This document shows, piece after piece, positions 1-7,096 of a DNA stretch of 7,405 nucleotides. The DNA lies in the NCBI GenBank assembly GCA_023431245.1, contig JAEYXO010000037.1:1-7405 (forward strand), read 5' to 3'. Position 1 is the first letter of the stretch, and each line of letters starts with the position of its first letter. The notes beneath the pieces were generated by a model. It saw only the letters and a list, made by a program, of their open reading frames with translations. It did no database searches and was not told the origin of the DNA. This DNA is from Pseudomonadota bacterium. Lineage in GTDB: Bacteria; Pseudomonadota; Gammaproteobacteria; Burkholderiales; SG8-41. The position numbers and the translations under genes were made by a program.

Positions 1-2
1 TC

Positions 3-602
<600 letters not shown>

Positions 603-605
603 AAT

Positions 606-619
606 CGCACCCCGGTGCG
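606..619 (+). repeat. Short perfect inverted repeat after rpoD
   Basis: Six-base arms CGCACC (606-611) and GGTGCG (614-619) separated by two bases lie just after the rpoD stop. There is no T-run, so it is not a classical intrinsic terminator. The left arm can alternatively pair CACCC (608-612) with GGGTG (624-628). It could be a 3'-end stabilising hairpin or a processing site between the rpoD message and the tRNA. The role is inferred only. Confidence 0.35.
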
Positions 620-641
620 TGCCGGGTGAAAACCGGAACGC

Positions 642-718
<77 letters not shown>

Positions 719-722
719 GCAA

Positions 723-756
723 TGCCGGCCGGCACGACCCCCACAACAACCGGGGG
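723..756 (+). repeat. Inverted repeats between the tRNA and the aldolase gene
   Basis: A 12-base perfect palindrome TGCCGGCCGGCA (723-734) lies five bases past the tRNA CCA end. It is followed by a C5/G5 hairpin (CCCCC 738-742, GGGGG 752-756, nine-base loop). No T-tract follows, so a weak or Rho-assisted end to the tRNA transcript is possible but unproved. The rest of the 80-base gap up to the aldolase start shows only the ribosome-binding site; I recognise no clear -35/-10 pair. Confidence 0.35.
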
Positions 757-798
757 CGACCGGCCCCGGAGTTTGATGTCCGCAAGGAGGAGAGCAGC

Positions 799-1617
799 AT
801 GGCCGGAGCCGTTACGGCGGAAAATCCCGTAAAGACGATGATGCGTGCCGGCAGGGTTGCGCTGGGCATGAACGTCAGGCTTGCGCGCTCCGGCGACATC
901 GCGCGGATCGCAAAATCCAGCGGCCATGATTTCATTTTCATCGACACCCAGCACTCGCTGTTCAACCTCGAGACCATAGGGCACATTGCGCAGGCCGCTC
1001 TCGGCTGCGGCATCGCGCCGCTGGTCAGGGTTCGCAGCTGCGATGATCCGGATGTGCCGGTGCTGCTCGACAATGGCGTCACCGGCATCGTGTTTCCCGA
1101 CATCAGCACCGCCGAGCAGGCCAGGCGCGCGGTGGACCGTGCCAGATTCCCCCCGGTGGGCCGCCGCTCGGTGGTCGGGGGTTATGCGATTTTTGATTAC
1201 CGCACGGTGCCGGTGTCCGAGGCCGTGCCGGCGCTGCAGGACAATACCCTGGTGGTTTGCATGATCGAGAATCCCGCCGGTGTCGAGAACATCGAGGCCA
1301 TCGCCGCGGTCGAAGGCATAGACGTGATCCACATCGGCATCAATGATCTGCTGACCGCGATGGGCAAGCCCGGCTGCTTCGGCGATGCCGAGGCGGCTGC
1401 GGCGATCGACAGGGTGCTCACGGCGACGCTGCGGCATGGGAAAATTGCCGGGGTCGGCGGCGACCGTCACCTGCCGCGGCAGATGGAATACATACGCCGC
1501 GGTGCGCGCTTCATTACCACCAACAGTGAAATTGCGTTCATCATGGCCGAGGCCTCGAGGGTTACCGGGGAGTTGCGTCAGGCGTTGCGGTCCGGCTCAG
1601 CGGATCTCAGCAAGTAG
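799..1617 (+). CDS. HpcH/HpaI family aldolase (class II, metal-dependent 2-oxo acid aldolase / citrate-lyase-like)
   Basis: Predicted cytoplasmic enzyme of 272 residues, close to the 250-270 usual for 4-hydroxy-2-oxoheptanedioate aldolase (HpaI) and 2-dehydro-3-deoxyglucarate aldolase (GarL). These family members reversibly cleave 2-oxo-4-hydroxy acids to pyruvate and an aldehyde. Visible family marks are the DTQH motif with the catalytic His at residue 52, PLVRVR with the substrate-binding Arg at 77, FPPVGRRS (117-124), MIEN with the metal-ligand Glu at 157, and HIGINDL with the second metal ligand Asp at 183. All core residues are present, so it should be active. The ATG at 799 is chosen because AAGGAGG (784-790) precedes it by eight bases and homology starts just after; an upstream in-frame GTG lies inside the tRNA and is impossible. 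The Bug-type binding protein follows after 27 bases, suggesting an operon for an organic acid. The exact substrate cannot be read from the sequence. The loop GINDLL differs from the more common GPxDL, so it may be outside the best-studied subgroups. Confidence 0.9.
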   Translation: MAGAVTAENPVKTMMRAGRVALGMNVRLARSGDIARIAKSSGHDFIFIDTQHSLFNLETIGHIAQAALGCGIAPLVRVRSCDDPDVPVLLDNGVTGIVFPDISTAEQARRAVDRARFPPVGRRSVVGGYAIFDYRTVPVSEAVPALQDNTLVVCMIENPAGVENIEAIAAVEGIDVIHIGINDLLTAMGKPGCFGDAEAAAAIDRVLTATLRHGKIAGVGGDRHLPRQMEYIRRGARFITTNSEIAFIMAEASRVTGELRQALRSGSADLSK

Positions 1618-1644
1618 TTGTTTTTATTAAGAAAAGAGGAAATC

Positions 1645-2625
1645 ATGGCAAAAATTCTGAAGCCGGCGGCAGCCGGAATGATTGCGGTGGCGCTGACGCT
1701 GCCGGTGCTTGCACAGGCGCAGGCCAACTGGTCGCCGACCAAACCGGTACGGGTGATCGTGCCCTTCCCGCCCGGCGGCAGCAACGACATCGTCGGCCGC
1801 CTGGTTGCCAATGACCTGAGCCCGCTGCTGGGCCAGCAGGTGGTGGTCGACAACCGCGGCGGCGCCGGCGGCATCATCGGCACCGAGATCGCCGCCAACG
1901 CACAGCCGGACGGGCATACGCTGCTGATCGCTTCGGTGGCTTTTGCCTACAACCCGTCGATTTACAAGTCCCAGGTGCGCTTTGACCCGGAGAAATCCTT
2001 CACGCCGATCGCACTGATCGGCAGTGGCCCCAGCGCATTGACCGTCAATCCGAAGATGGCCGCGAAGACCACCAAGGAGCTGCTCGACATGGCGAAGGCC
2101 AAACCGGGCGCGCTGAACTATGCCACTGCCGGCATCGGCAGCTTCCAGCACCTGAGCACCGAACTGCTGAAGCTGCAGGCGAAAATCAACATCACCCACA
2201 TTCCGTTCAAGGGCGGCGGCCCCGCGATGGCCGACGTGATTGCCGGCAACACCCAGATCACCATGGGCTCGCTGCTGCAGCTCGTTCCGCACATCCAGGG
2301 CAACCGGCTCAGGCTGCTGGCCGTGGGCAGTTCCAAGCGCAACAGCGCATTCCCCAATACCCCGACCGTCGCTGAAACCGTGCCGGGATATGAAGCCAAC
2401 AACTGGTGGGGCATACTCGCGCCGGCCGGTGTTTCGCCGGCGATCGTCCGCGCGCTTGAAACCGCCGTCAAGAAGGTCGTGGACAATCCCGAGATGCAGA
2501 AAAAATTCGACACCCAGGGCGCCGAAGTCTCTTACATGAATTCGGCCACATACGGGAAATACATCCGCACCGAGACCGCCAAGTGGTCGAAAGTCGTGCG
2601 CGACGCCGGCATCAAGGCGGAATGA
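1645..2625 (+). CDS. Bug/TctC-family tripartite tricarboxylate transporter substrate-binding protein
   Basis: Periplasmic solute-binding protein of 326 residues that captures a small carboxylate, or another small organic molecule, for a TctAB-type membrane transporter or for sensing. A Sec signal peptide is clear: positive start (MAKILKP), hydrophobic core (about residues 11-22) and an AQA cleavage site near residue 27. The mature protein shows the Bug hallmarks: KPVRVIVPFPPGGSNDIVGR (33-52), DNRGGAGGIIGTE (69-81), a long interdomain stretch with NYATAGIGS (158-166), IPFKGGGPA (186-194) and the late segment GYEANNWWGILAPAGV (248-263). No tctA or tctB gene is nearby, so it is an orphan binding protein, as is common in Betaproteobacteria. 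The ATG at 1645 has AGAGGA (1635-1640) four bases upstream; an alternative start at 1618 would add nine residues before the signal peptide and has no ribosome-binding site. The pairing with the upstream aldolase suggests uptake of the acid that enzyme acts on. This is inference. Confidence 0.95.
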   Translation: MAKILKPAAAGMIAVALTLPVLAQAQANWSPTKPVRVIVPFPPGGSNDIVGRLVANDLSPLLGQQVVVDNRGGAGGIIGTEIAANAQPDGHTLLIASVAFAYNPSIYKSQVRFDPEKSFTPIALIGSGPSALTVNPKMAAKTTKELLDMAKAKPGALNYATAGIGSFQHLSTELLKLQAKINITHIPFKGGGPAMADVIAGNTQITMGSLLQLVPHIQGNRLRLLAVGSSKRNSAFPNTPTVAETVPGYEANNWWGILAPAGVSPAIVRALETAVKKVVDNPEMQKKFDTQGAEVSYMNSATYGKYIRTETAKWSKVVRDAGIKAE

Positions 2626-2631
2626 TCTGAC

Positions 2632-2658
2632 GGGGCGGCCCTGCCGCCCCTTTTTTTT
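2632..2658 (+). terminator. Strong intrinsic (Rho-independent) terminator after the binding-protein gene
   Basis: A perfect eight-base-pair stem, GGGGCGGC (2632-2639) with GCCGCCCC (2643-2650), has a three-base loop (CCT) and is followed directly by eight T residues (2651-2658). It starts six bases after the stop codon of the binding protein. It should end the aldolase/binding-protein transcript. Its T-run touches the ribosome-binding site of the next gene. Confidence 0.93.
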
Positions 2659-2670
2659 GGGAGAGAGAAA

Positions 2671-3642
2671 ATGCCTCATGTCGTTCGCATCCACCAGAAC
2701 GGTAGCCCGGAACAGATGAAGTGGGAGGAAGTCGCGGTTGCCGCTCCGGGGCCGGGCGAAGTCCGCGTCCGCAATACCGCCGTGGGACTGAACTACATCG
2801 ACACTTACCACCGTTCCGGCCTTTACCCGATGCCCTTGCCGCTGGTGCTGGGTTCCGAAGGCGCCGGCGTGGTGGAGGCGGTGGGTCCCAGGGTCAAGGA
2901 GTTCAAGGTCGGCGACCGCGTGGCCTACGCCCAGCCCATCGGTGCCTACGCGGAGGTGCTGATCCGGCCCGTCGCGCGGCTGGTGAAAATACCGGCGGGC
3001 ATCAAGGATGAGACGGCGGCGGCGATGATGCTCAAGGGCATGACGGCCTGGTATCTCTGCCGTCGCACCTACCGCGTGAAGAAGGGCGACACCATCGTGG
3101 TCCATGCCGCCGCCGGCGGCGTCGGGCAGATCCTCTGCCAGTGGGCAAAACATCTCGGTGCCACGGTGATCGGCACGGTCGGCAGCGACGAGAAGGTGGC
3201 GCTGGCGAAAAAAGTCGGTTGCAGGCACGTGGTGGTGATGTCGCGGGAGAACCTGCCGGAACGGGTGAAGGCCATCACCAAGGGCAGGGGAGTGCCGGTG
3301 GTCTACGACGGCGTGGGCAAGGACACTTTCACGGCGTCGCTGGACTGCCTCTCGCCGCTCGGCCTGATGGTCAGCTTCGGCAATGCCTCCGGTGCGGTGT
3401 CCCCGGTCAACATCGGCATCCTGGCCCAGAAGGGCTCGCTGTTCCTGACCCGGCCGACGCTGGTGAATTACACGAGCAAACGCGAAGACCTGCTTGCCGC
3501 GGCGCGCGAACTGTTCGCAGTGGTGAAGAAGGGGGCGGTCAGGATCACCATCAACCAGCGTTATCCGCTGCGCGAGGCAGCCCAGGCGCATCGCGACCTG
3601 GAAGCGCGCAAAACCACCGGTTCCACGGTGCTGCTGCCGTAG
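2671..3642 (+). CDS. qorA: NADPH:quinone oxidoreductase, QorA type (zinc-independent MDR family)
   Basis: Cytoplasmic quinone reductase of 323 residues (E. coli QorA is 327), a medium-chain dehydrogenase/reductase that transfers electrons from NADPH to quinones and related electrophiles. The N-terminal GroES-like domain contains NYIDTYHRSGLYP (41-53), the signature of quinone oxidoreductases, and LGSEGAGVVEAVG (60-72). The Rossmann domain has the NADPH-binding motif AAAGGVG (146-152) and a second glycine-containing segment SFGNASG (235-241). The C-terminal segment YPLREAAQAHRDLEARKTTG is typical of QorA. The catalytic-zinc cysteine and the structural-zinc cysteine cluster are absent, as expected. 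The ATG at 2671 follows GGGAGAGAG (2659-2667). The upstream terminator separates it from the aldolase unit, while the kinase gene follows after 37 bases on the same strand. A role in detoxifying quinones or electrophiles is known for the family and inferred here. Confidence 0.93.
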   Translation: MPHVVRIHQNGSPEQMKWEEVAVAAPGPGEVRVRNTAVGLNYIDTYHRSGLYPMPLPLVLGSEGAGVVEAVGPRVKEFKVGDRVAYAQPIGAYAEVLIRPVARLVKIPAGIKDETAAAMMLKGMTAWYLCRRTYRVKKGDTIVVHAAAGGVGQILCQWAKHLGATVIGTVGSDEKVALAKKVGCRHVVVMSRENLPERVKAITKGRGVPVVYDGVGKDTFTASLDCLSPLGLMVSFGNASGAVSPVNIGILAQKGSLFLTRPTLVNYTSKREDLLAAARELFAVVKKGAVRITINQRYPLREAAQAHRDLEARKTTGSTVLLP

Positions 3643-3673
3643 TTCACGTCATGGCCGGGTGCGGCGTTATCAT
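3643..3673 (+). promoter_or_regulatory. Possible promoter for the kinase gene (weak)
   Basis: A -10-like TATCAT (3668-3673) and a -35-like TTCACG (3643-3648) are separated by 19 bases, longer than ideal. Transcription would begin at about the A of the kinase ATG (3680), which has no ribosome-binding site, so the message could be leaderless. The match is weak and is a suggestion only. Confidence 0.25.
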
Positions 3674-3679
3674 TGCCGC

Positions 3680-5788
3680 ATGACGGATTCCGCACCCGCC
3701 TCCGGACACAAGGTGATGCCCGCGAAGCCTGACGCCGACGGTGATGCCGTCAATCGTCTGGCCCTGCGGCTGATCGCGGCCAATGCCAGGGTCAACGCGA
3801 TTGCGCTGGTGGTCGCAACCGGGCTGATCCTGCTCGGCGCCTGGGCGTACTCCGGCATCCAGCAGTCCCTGCGTGACATGCGGGCGGCCGGTCTGACGGC
3901 GGTGCTCGATGCCGAGGTGCAGGCGCTCAGCCTGTGGATCGAGGACCGCAAGGGTGATGTGCTGCACTGGGCCGCGGAACCGCGGATCCGTGCCGCCGCG
4001 CTCGATCTGTCCGCAGGCGAAGCGCCGGACCGGGCGCGTGCCGCGCTTGCCGCCGCGCTTGAATCCGCTCTCAAGGAATCGGGGGCCGTCGCCTACAACC
4101 TGATTGACGCGCAGGGCACGGTGATCGCCTCGACAGTGCCGGAGTATCTCGGGCGACGTGTCAGCCCGGGCGAATATCTGGCCGCGGTGCGCGATGTGCT
4201 GGGCGGCGCCACGCGTTTTGTCAGGCCCTACCGGGAGCGTGACCGCATCGAGGGGGCGCCGAGTGCGGCGTATGCGAGGCCGATGGTCTGGTTCAAGACA
4301 CCGGTACTCGATGCCGGCGGGCGTGCCGTGGCAGGCCTCGGCTTTGCACACCATGCCGACAGCCGGTTCACCGGAATACTGGGCGCCGCCAGCCCGGGCG
4401 CGACCGGCGAGGTCTATGCGATGACCGCTGACGGCCTGATGCTGTCGGACAGCCGCCATGCGGCCGAATTGCGCGCGGCCGGTGCCCTGCCGCCGGAGGC
4501 CGGGAACGGCGCGCTGCAGGTGCAGATACGCGATCCCGGAGGCGCGTTTGCCAAGGGCCACCGCCTGCCTGCCGACTGGGCCGCGGCGCCGCTGACACGG
4601 CTGGCTGCGCTGGCCGGCGCAGCCCGCGGCCGCAGCGATCCCGCCCAATTGCGCGGCGTGGTCCTCGAGCCGTACCGCAATTACCACGGTGCCGAAGTGA
4701 TCGGCGCCTGGCGATGGCTCAGCGAATACGACTTTGCGGTGGCCGTCGAAATGTCCCGGGACGAGGCGTATGCGCCGCTGGGTTACCTCAATTTCGCATT
4801 CGGCCTGCTCGCGGCGCTGCTTGGCGTCGCGGTGCTTGCCGTGCTGTGGTCGATGTGGAACGTGCGGCGCCTGCGCCTTGCCGCAGGCCATGCCCGCACC
4901 ATCGGGCAGTACCGGCTGGAGCGGCAGATCGGTGAAGGCGCGATGGGCACCGTGTATCTGGCCACGCATGCGATGCTCAAGCGGCCGACCGCGATCAAGC
5001 TGCTGAAGGCGCACCTGGCCAGCGACGAAGTGGTCGGCCGCTTCGAGCGCGAGGCGCGGCTCGCCAGCCAGCTGGTGCATCCCAATACCATCAGCATCTA
5101 CGACTACGGGCGCACGCCGGAGGGCACGCTGTATTACGTGATGGAATACCTTGAGGGACGGTCACTGGACGAGATTGTCGCCTCGGAAGGGCCGCTGCCG
5201 GCGGCGCGTGTCATACACGTGCTGCGGCAGATCTGCGCCGCCCTGAGAGAGGCCCACGGCCGCGGTCTGGTGCATCGCGACATCAAGCCCCACAACCTGA
5301 TGCTGTGCCAGCGCGGCGGCGAGTACGACGTGGTCAAGATCCTTGATTTCGGGCTGGTGAAGGACCTGACGTCCGCCCAGTCGCGCAACATCACCCAGTT
5401 CCAGCGTGTTGTCGGCACACCGGCATACATGGCGCCGGAGCGCATCCGCAATGCCGCGGATGCCGACAACCGTTCGGACATCTATTCGGTGGGAGCGACG
5501 GCTTTTCACCTGCTCTCGGGCCATCCGCCGTACGAGGCGGCCGGCGAGCATGATCTGACCTATCGCATATTCCATGCGCCGCTGCCGTCTTTGCTGGCCG
5601 TCGCCCCCGGAACCCCGGCAAGGCTGGCCGAGCTGGTGATCCGCTGCCTTGCGCGGGAGAGGAGCGAACGTCCGCACGACATCGTGGTGCTGCTTGCCGC
5701 ACTGGAAGCGCTGGCTGTCGCGCATCCGTGGACCCAGCGTGACGCGGCCGCGTGCCGGGCCGGCGATTCGGCGCGTGCCGCGTCATGA
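3680..5788 (+). CDS. Transmembrane Ser/Thr protein kinase with N-terminal periplasmic Cache-like sensor and C-terminal Hanks-type kinase domain
   Basis: Predicted inner-membrane receptor kinase of 702 residues that should phosphorylate cytoplasmic proteins on Ser/Thr in response to a periplasmic signal. Order of parts: short cytoplasmic N-terminus; membrane segment (about 37-57); periplasmic sensor (about 58-366) with Cache-like features such as SLWIEDRKGDVLHWAAEPRI near its start, GEVYAMTADGLMLSDSR (243-259) and YHGAEVIGAWRWLSEYDFAV (335-354); second membrane segment (about 372-392); kinase (about 411-680). Kinase motifs are complete: glycine loop GEGAMGTVY (418-426), ATP-binding Lys440, helix-C Glu458, HRDIKPHN with catalytic Asp534, DFG (556-558), activation-loop T564/S565/S568/T572, GTPAYMAPE (579-587), SDIYSVG (599-605). 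There is no HAMP linker and no domain after the kinase. Start choice is uncertain: ATG 3680 is preferred, with an upstream GTG at 3659 and ATG 3716 possible; none has a clear ribosome-binding site. The next gene follows after 31 bases. The ligand and targets cannot be inferred. Confidence 0.93.
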   Translation: MTDSAPASGHKVMPAKPDADGDAVNRLALRLIAANARVNAIALVVATGLILLGAWAYSGIQQSLRDMRAAGLTAVLDAEVQALSLWIEDRKGDVLHWAAEPRIRAAALDLSAGEAPDRARAALAAALESALKESGAVAYNLIDAQGTVIASTVPEYLGRRVSPGEYLAAVRDVLGGATRFVRPYRERDRIEGAPSAAYARPMVWFKTPVLDAGGRAVAGLGFAHHADSRFTGILGAASPGATGEVYAMTADGLMLSDSRHAAELRAAGALPPEAGNGALQVQIRDPGGAFAKGHRLPADWAAAPLTRLAALAGAARGRSDPAQLRGVVLEPYRNYHGAEVIGAWRWLSEYDFAVAVEMSRDEAYAPLGYLNFAFGLLAALLGVAVLAVLWSMWNVRRLRLAAGHARTIGQYRLERQIGEGAMGTVYLATHAMLKRPTAIKLLKAHLASDEVVGRFEREARLASQLVHPNTISIYDYGRTPEGTLYYVMEYLEGRSLDEIVASEGPLPAARVIHVLRQICAALREAHGRGLVHRDIKPHNLMLCQRGGEYDVVKILDFGLVKDLTSAQSRNITQFQRVVGTPAYMAPERIRNAADADNRSDIYSVGATAFHLLSGHPPYEAAGEHDLTYRIFHAPLPSLLAVAPGTPARLAELVIRCLARERSERPHDIVVLLAALEALAVAHPWTQRDAAACRAGDSARAAS

Positions 5789-5819
5789 ATCCGCAGCCGC
5801 CCGCCGGCAGAGTAACCTG

Positions 5820-6194
5820 ATGAATGCCCGAATGAAAACACGACCATGGATTTTTGCAGGCCTGCTGCTGGTGGCAGGATTCACCCAAGCCCAGGCTCCC
5901 GTCGAGGACCGCGGCCGCACCGTGCAGCAGGGGCAGTACCGTGCCGGTATCGCCCACCGCGATCTCGAGCAGGCGCGCCACGACGCAAAGCTGGCGGAGC
6001 AGGATGTGCTGAATCTGCGCGATGCGCATGCGGCGGCACAGCAGCAGGCTGACCAGCGCAAGCGCGAACTGGATGCGGCGCAGAAGGCGCTGGCCGCCGC
6101 CCGCGCGCGCCTGTCGGCCGCACAACAGGCCTATGACAGGGAGGTTGGCGCCGTCGATGCTGCGCACCGCAAGGCCGCCCCCCCGGGGAAGTGA
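5820..6194 (+). CDS. Small secreted coiled-coil protein of unknown function
   Basis: A 124-residue protein with a signal peptide (basic MNARMKTRPW, hydrophobic core 11-20, cleavage probably after TQAQA at residue 26). The mature part is almost wholly alpha-helical and Ala/Gln/Arg/Lys-rich (about 33-118), with heptad-like spacing of Ala/Leu (DLEQARHDAKLAEQDVLNL; ELDAAQKALAAARARLSAAQ), so a periplasmic coiled coil is likely. There are no cysteines, no lipobox and no recognisable enzymatic motif; I do not recognise the family. It begins 31 bases after the kinase stop on the same strand and is probably co-transcribed. ATG 5820 is chosen over ATG 5832 because the weak GGCAGAG (5807-5813) lies upstream and the extra residues keep a positive N-region; either would give the same mature protein. 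It could be a partner of the kinase's periplasmic domain or simply an envelope protein; both are guesses. Confidence 0.8.
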   Translation: MNARMKTRPWIFAGLLLVAGFTQAQAPVEDRGRTVQQGQYRAGIAHRDLEQARHDAKLAEQDVLNLRDAHAAAQQQADQRKRELDAAQKALAAARARLSAAQQAYDREVGAVDAAHRKAAPPGK

Positions 6195-6218
6195 CCGCCT
6201 CCGGCCTTGCTTCCCTGC

Positions 6219-6995
6219 TCAGGCGCGGCGGCTGCTGGCGCCGCCGTCAACGGTGATGATGGTGCCGGTGGTATAGCCCGACAGCGGCGAACACAGGAAG
6301 GCCACCAGCGCGCCGATCTCCTCGACCGTGGCCATGCGGCCGAACGGCGATTTGCTGACCAGTTCCTGCCAGCGGTCAGCGTTGCCGAGTTCCTTCGCGG
6401 CGCGTTCGCGCAGCCGCTTTACGGCGCGATCAGTGGCGGTGCCGCCGGGATTGATGCCGACGACCCGCACGCCGAATGCCGGGCTTTCAGCGCCGAGCGC
6501 GCGCGTCATGGCCATCAGCGCGGCATTGCCCATGCTGCCGGCAATGTAGCTGGCCACCGGGCGTTCTCCCGCGGCGCCGATCACGTTGACGATCACGCCG
6601 CTCCCGCGTTCGCGCATCCGGGCGTAGATCTCGCGCGTGATGTCGATGAAACCGAAAACCTTGAGGTCCCAGGCCCGTCTCCAGGTGTCGTCATCCACCG
6701 TGTCCAGCGTGCCCTGGGGTATCGACCCCGCGTTGTTGACCAGAAAATCGACGTCGCGGCAGTCCCGCGCGAGCGCGACCGCGTTGCTGGCCACGGAAAG
6801 ATCGACAGCGTGGCAGTACACGCTGACGCGCTGTTCCGCGGTGATCTGCGCCCTGGCGGCTTCAAGGTCGGCGGCGCTGCGGGCGGCCAGGTGCAGGTCG
6901 CAGCCTTCCTGTGCCAGCAGCCGCGCGGCGCCGAGGCCGATGCCGCGTGATCCCCCGGTGACCAGCGCACTTTTGCCCTTCAGTCCCAGTTCCAT
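6219..6995 (-). CDS. SDR-family oxidoreductase-like protein with a non-canonical active site
   Basis: A 258-residue protein with the classical short-chain dehydrogenase fold. The dinucleotide-binding motif TGGSRGIG is at 13-20, an Arg at 39 after strand 2 suggests NADP(H) preference, NNAG is at 87-90, INPGG at 181-185 is the cofactor-contacting loop, and the C-terminal TGTIITVDGG (243-252) is typical of FabG-like members. The catalytic tetrad is abnormal. In the usual alignment Asn becomes Lys112 (AWDLKVFG), Ser becomes Gly140 (NVIGAAG), Tyr becomes Gly153 and Lys becomes Asn157 (YIAGSMGNAAL, 150-160). A Tyr150 lies one helical turn before the normal position. I recall similar YIAGS-GNAAL proteins, so it is probably a conserved subfamily rather than a decayed gene. 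The ATG (complement of 6993-6995) has a strong ribosome-binding site GGAGGGG (complement of 7001-7007) five bases upstream. It converges on the coiled-coil gene, with 24 bases between them and no clear terminator. Substrate unknown. Confidence 0.92.
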   Translation of the reverse strand: MELGLKGKSALVTGGSRGIGLGAARLLAQEGCDLHLAARSAADLEAARAQITAEQRVSVYCHAVDLSVASNAVALARDCRDVDFLVNNAGSIPQGTLDTVDDDTWRRAWDLKVFGFIDITREIYARMRERGSGVIVNVIGAAGERPVASYIAGSMGNAALMAMTRALGAESPAFGVRVVGINPGGTATDRAVKRLRERAAKELGNADRWQELVSKSPFGRMATVEEIGALVAFLCSPLSGYTTGTIITVDGGASSRRA

Positions 6996-7034
6996 GGTTT
7001 CCCCTCCGGTGTCGTGAATTGGCGACGGCTGGCG

Positions 7035-7066
7035 ATGTTAACACCGTCATCCGCCGATACCGTCAA
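7035..7066 (-). promoter_or_regulatory. Possible SDR-gene promoter region (weak)
   Basis: Read on the minus strand, TTGACG (complement of 7061-7066) matches a -35 box well. The best -10-like hexamer, TAACAT (complement of 7035-7040), is 20 bases away, which is too far for a good sigma-70 promoter; GTTAAC at 18 bases is a poorer match. The region therefore may need an activator or may not be the promoter. It sits upstream of the SDR ribosome-binding site at a plausible distance. Confidence 0.22.
7043..7065. repeat. Pair of direct repeats ACCGTCA in the divergent intergenic region
   Basis: ACCGTCA occurs at 7043-7049 and again at 7059-7065, with starts 16 bases apart. An eight-base palindrome TGTTAACA (7036-7043) abuts the first copy. 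This arrangement overlaps the possible SDR promoter and could be a binding site for a regulator. Repeats of seven bases can also arise by chance. Confidence 0.35.
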
Positions 7067-7096
7067 CCGTGCCGTGCGTCCCGCGTTACAGGCATA

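Noticed and set aside
723..756. Intrinsic terminator after the tRNA
   Set aside because: The hairpins are there but no T-tract follows either of them, so I list them only as inverted repeats.
1627..3591. A 654-codon open frame on the minus strand across the binding-protein and quinone-reductase genes
   Set aside because: It is antisense to two well-supported genes. Its translation is rich in Arg, His, Gly and Asp with no motif, as expected for a shadow frame in GC-rich DNA with strong third-position bias.
3644..5080. A 478-codon open frame on the minus strand opposite the kinase gene
   Set aside because: Shadow of the kinase gene: same GC-bias effect, no recognisable motif, no convincing ribosome-binding site, and the opposite strand has complete kinase motifs.
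6207..6950. A 247-codon + strand frame opposite the SDR gene
   Set aside because: Antisense shadow of the SDR gene; no motif and no plausible start signal.
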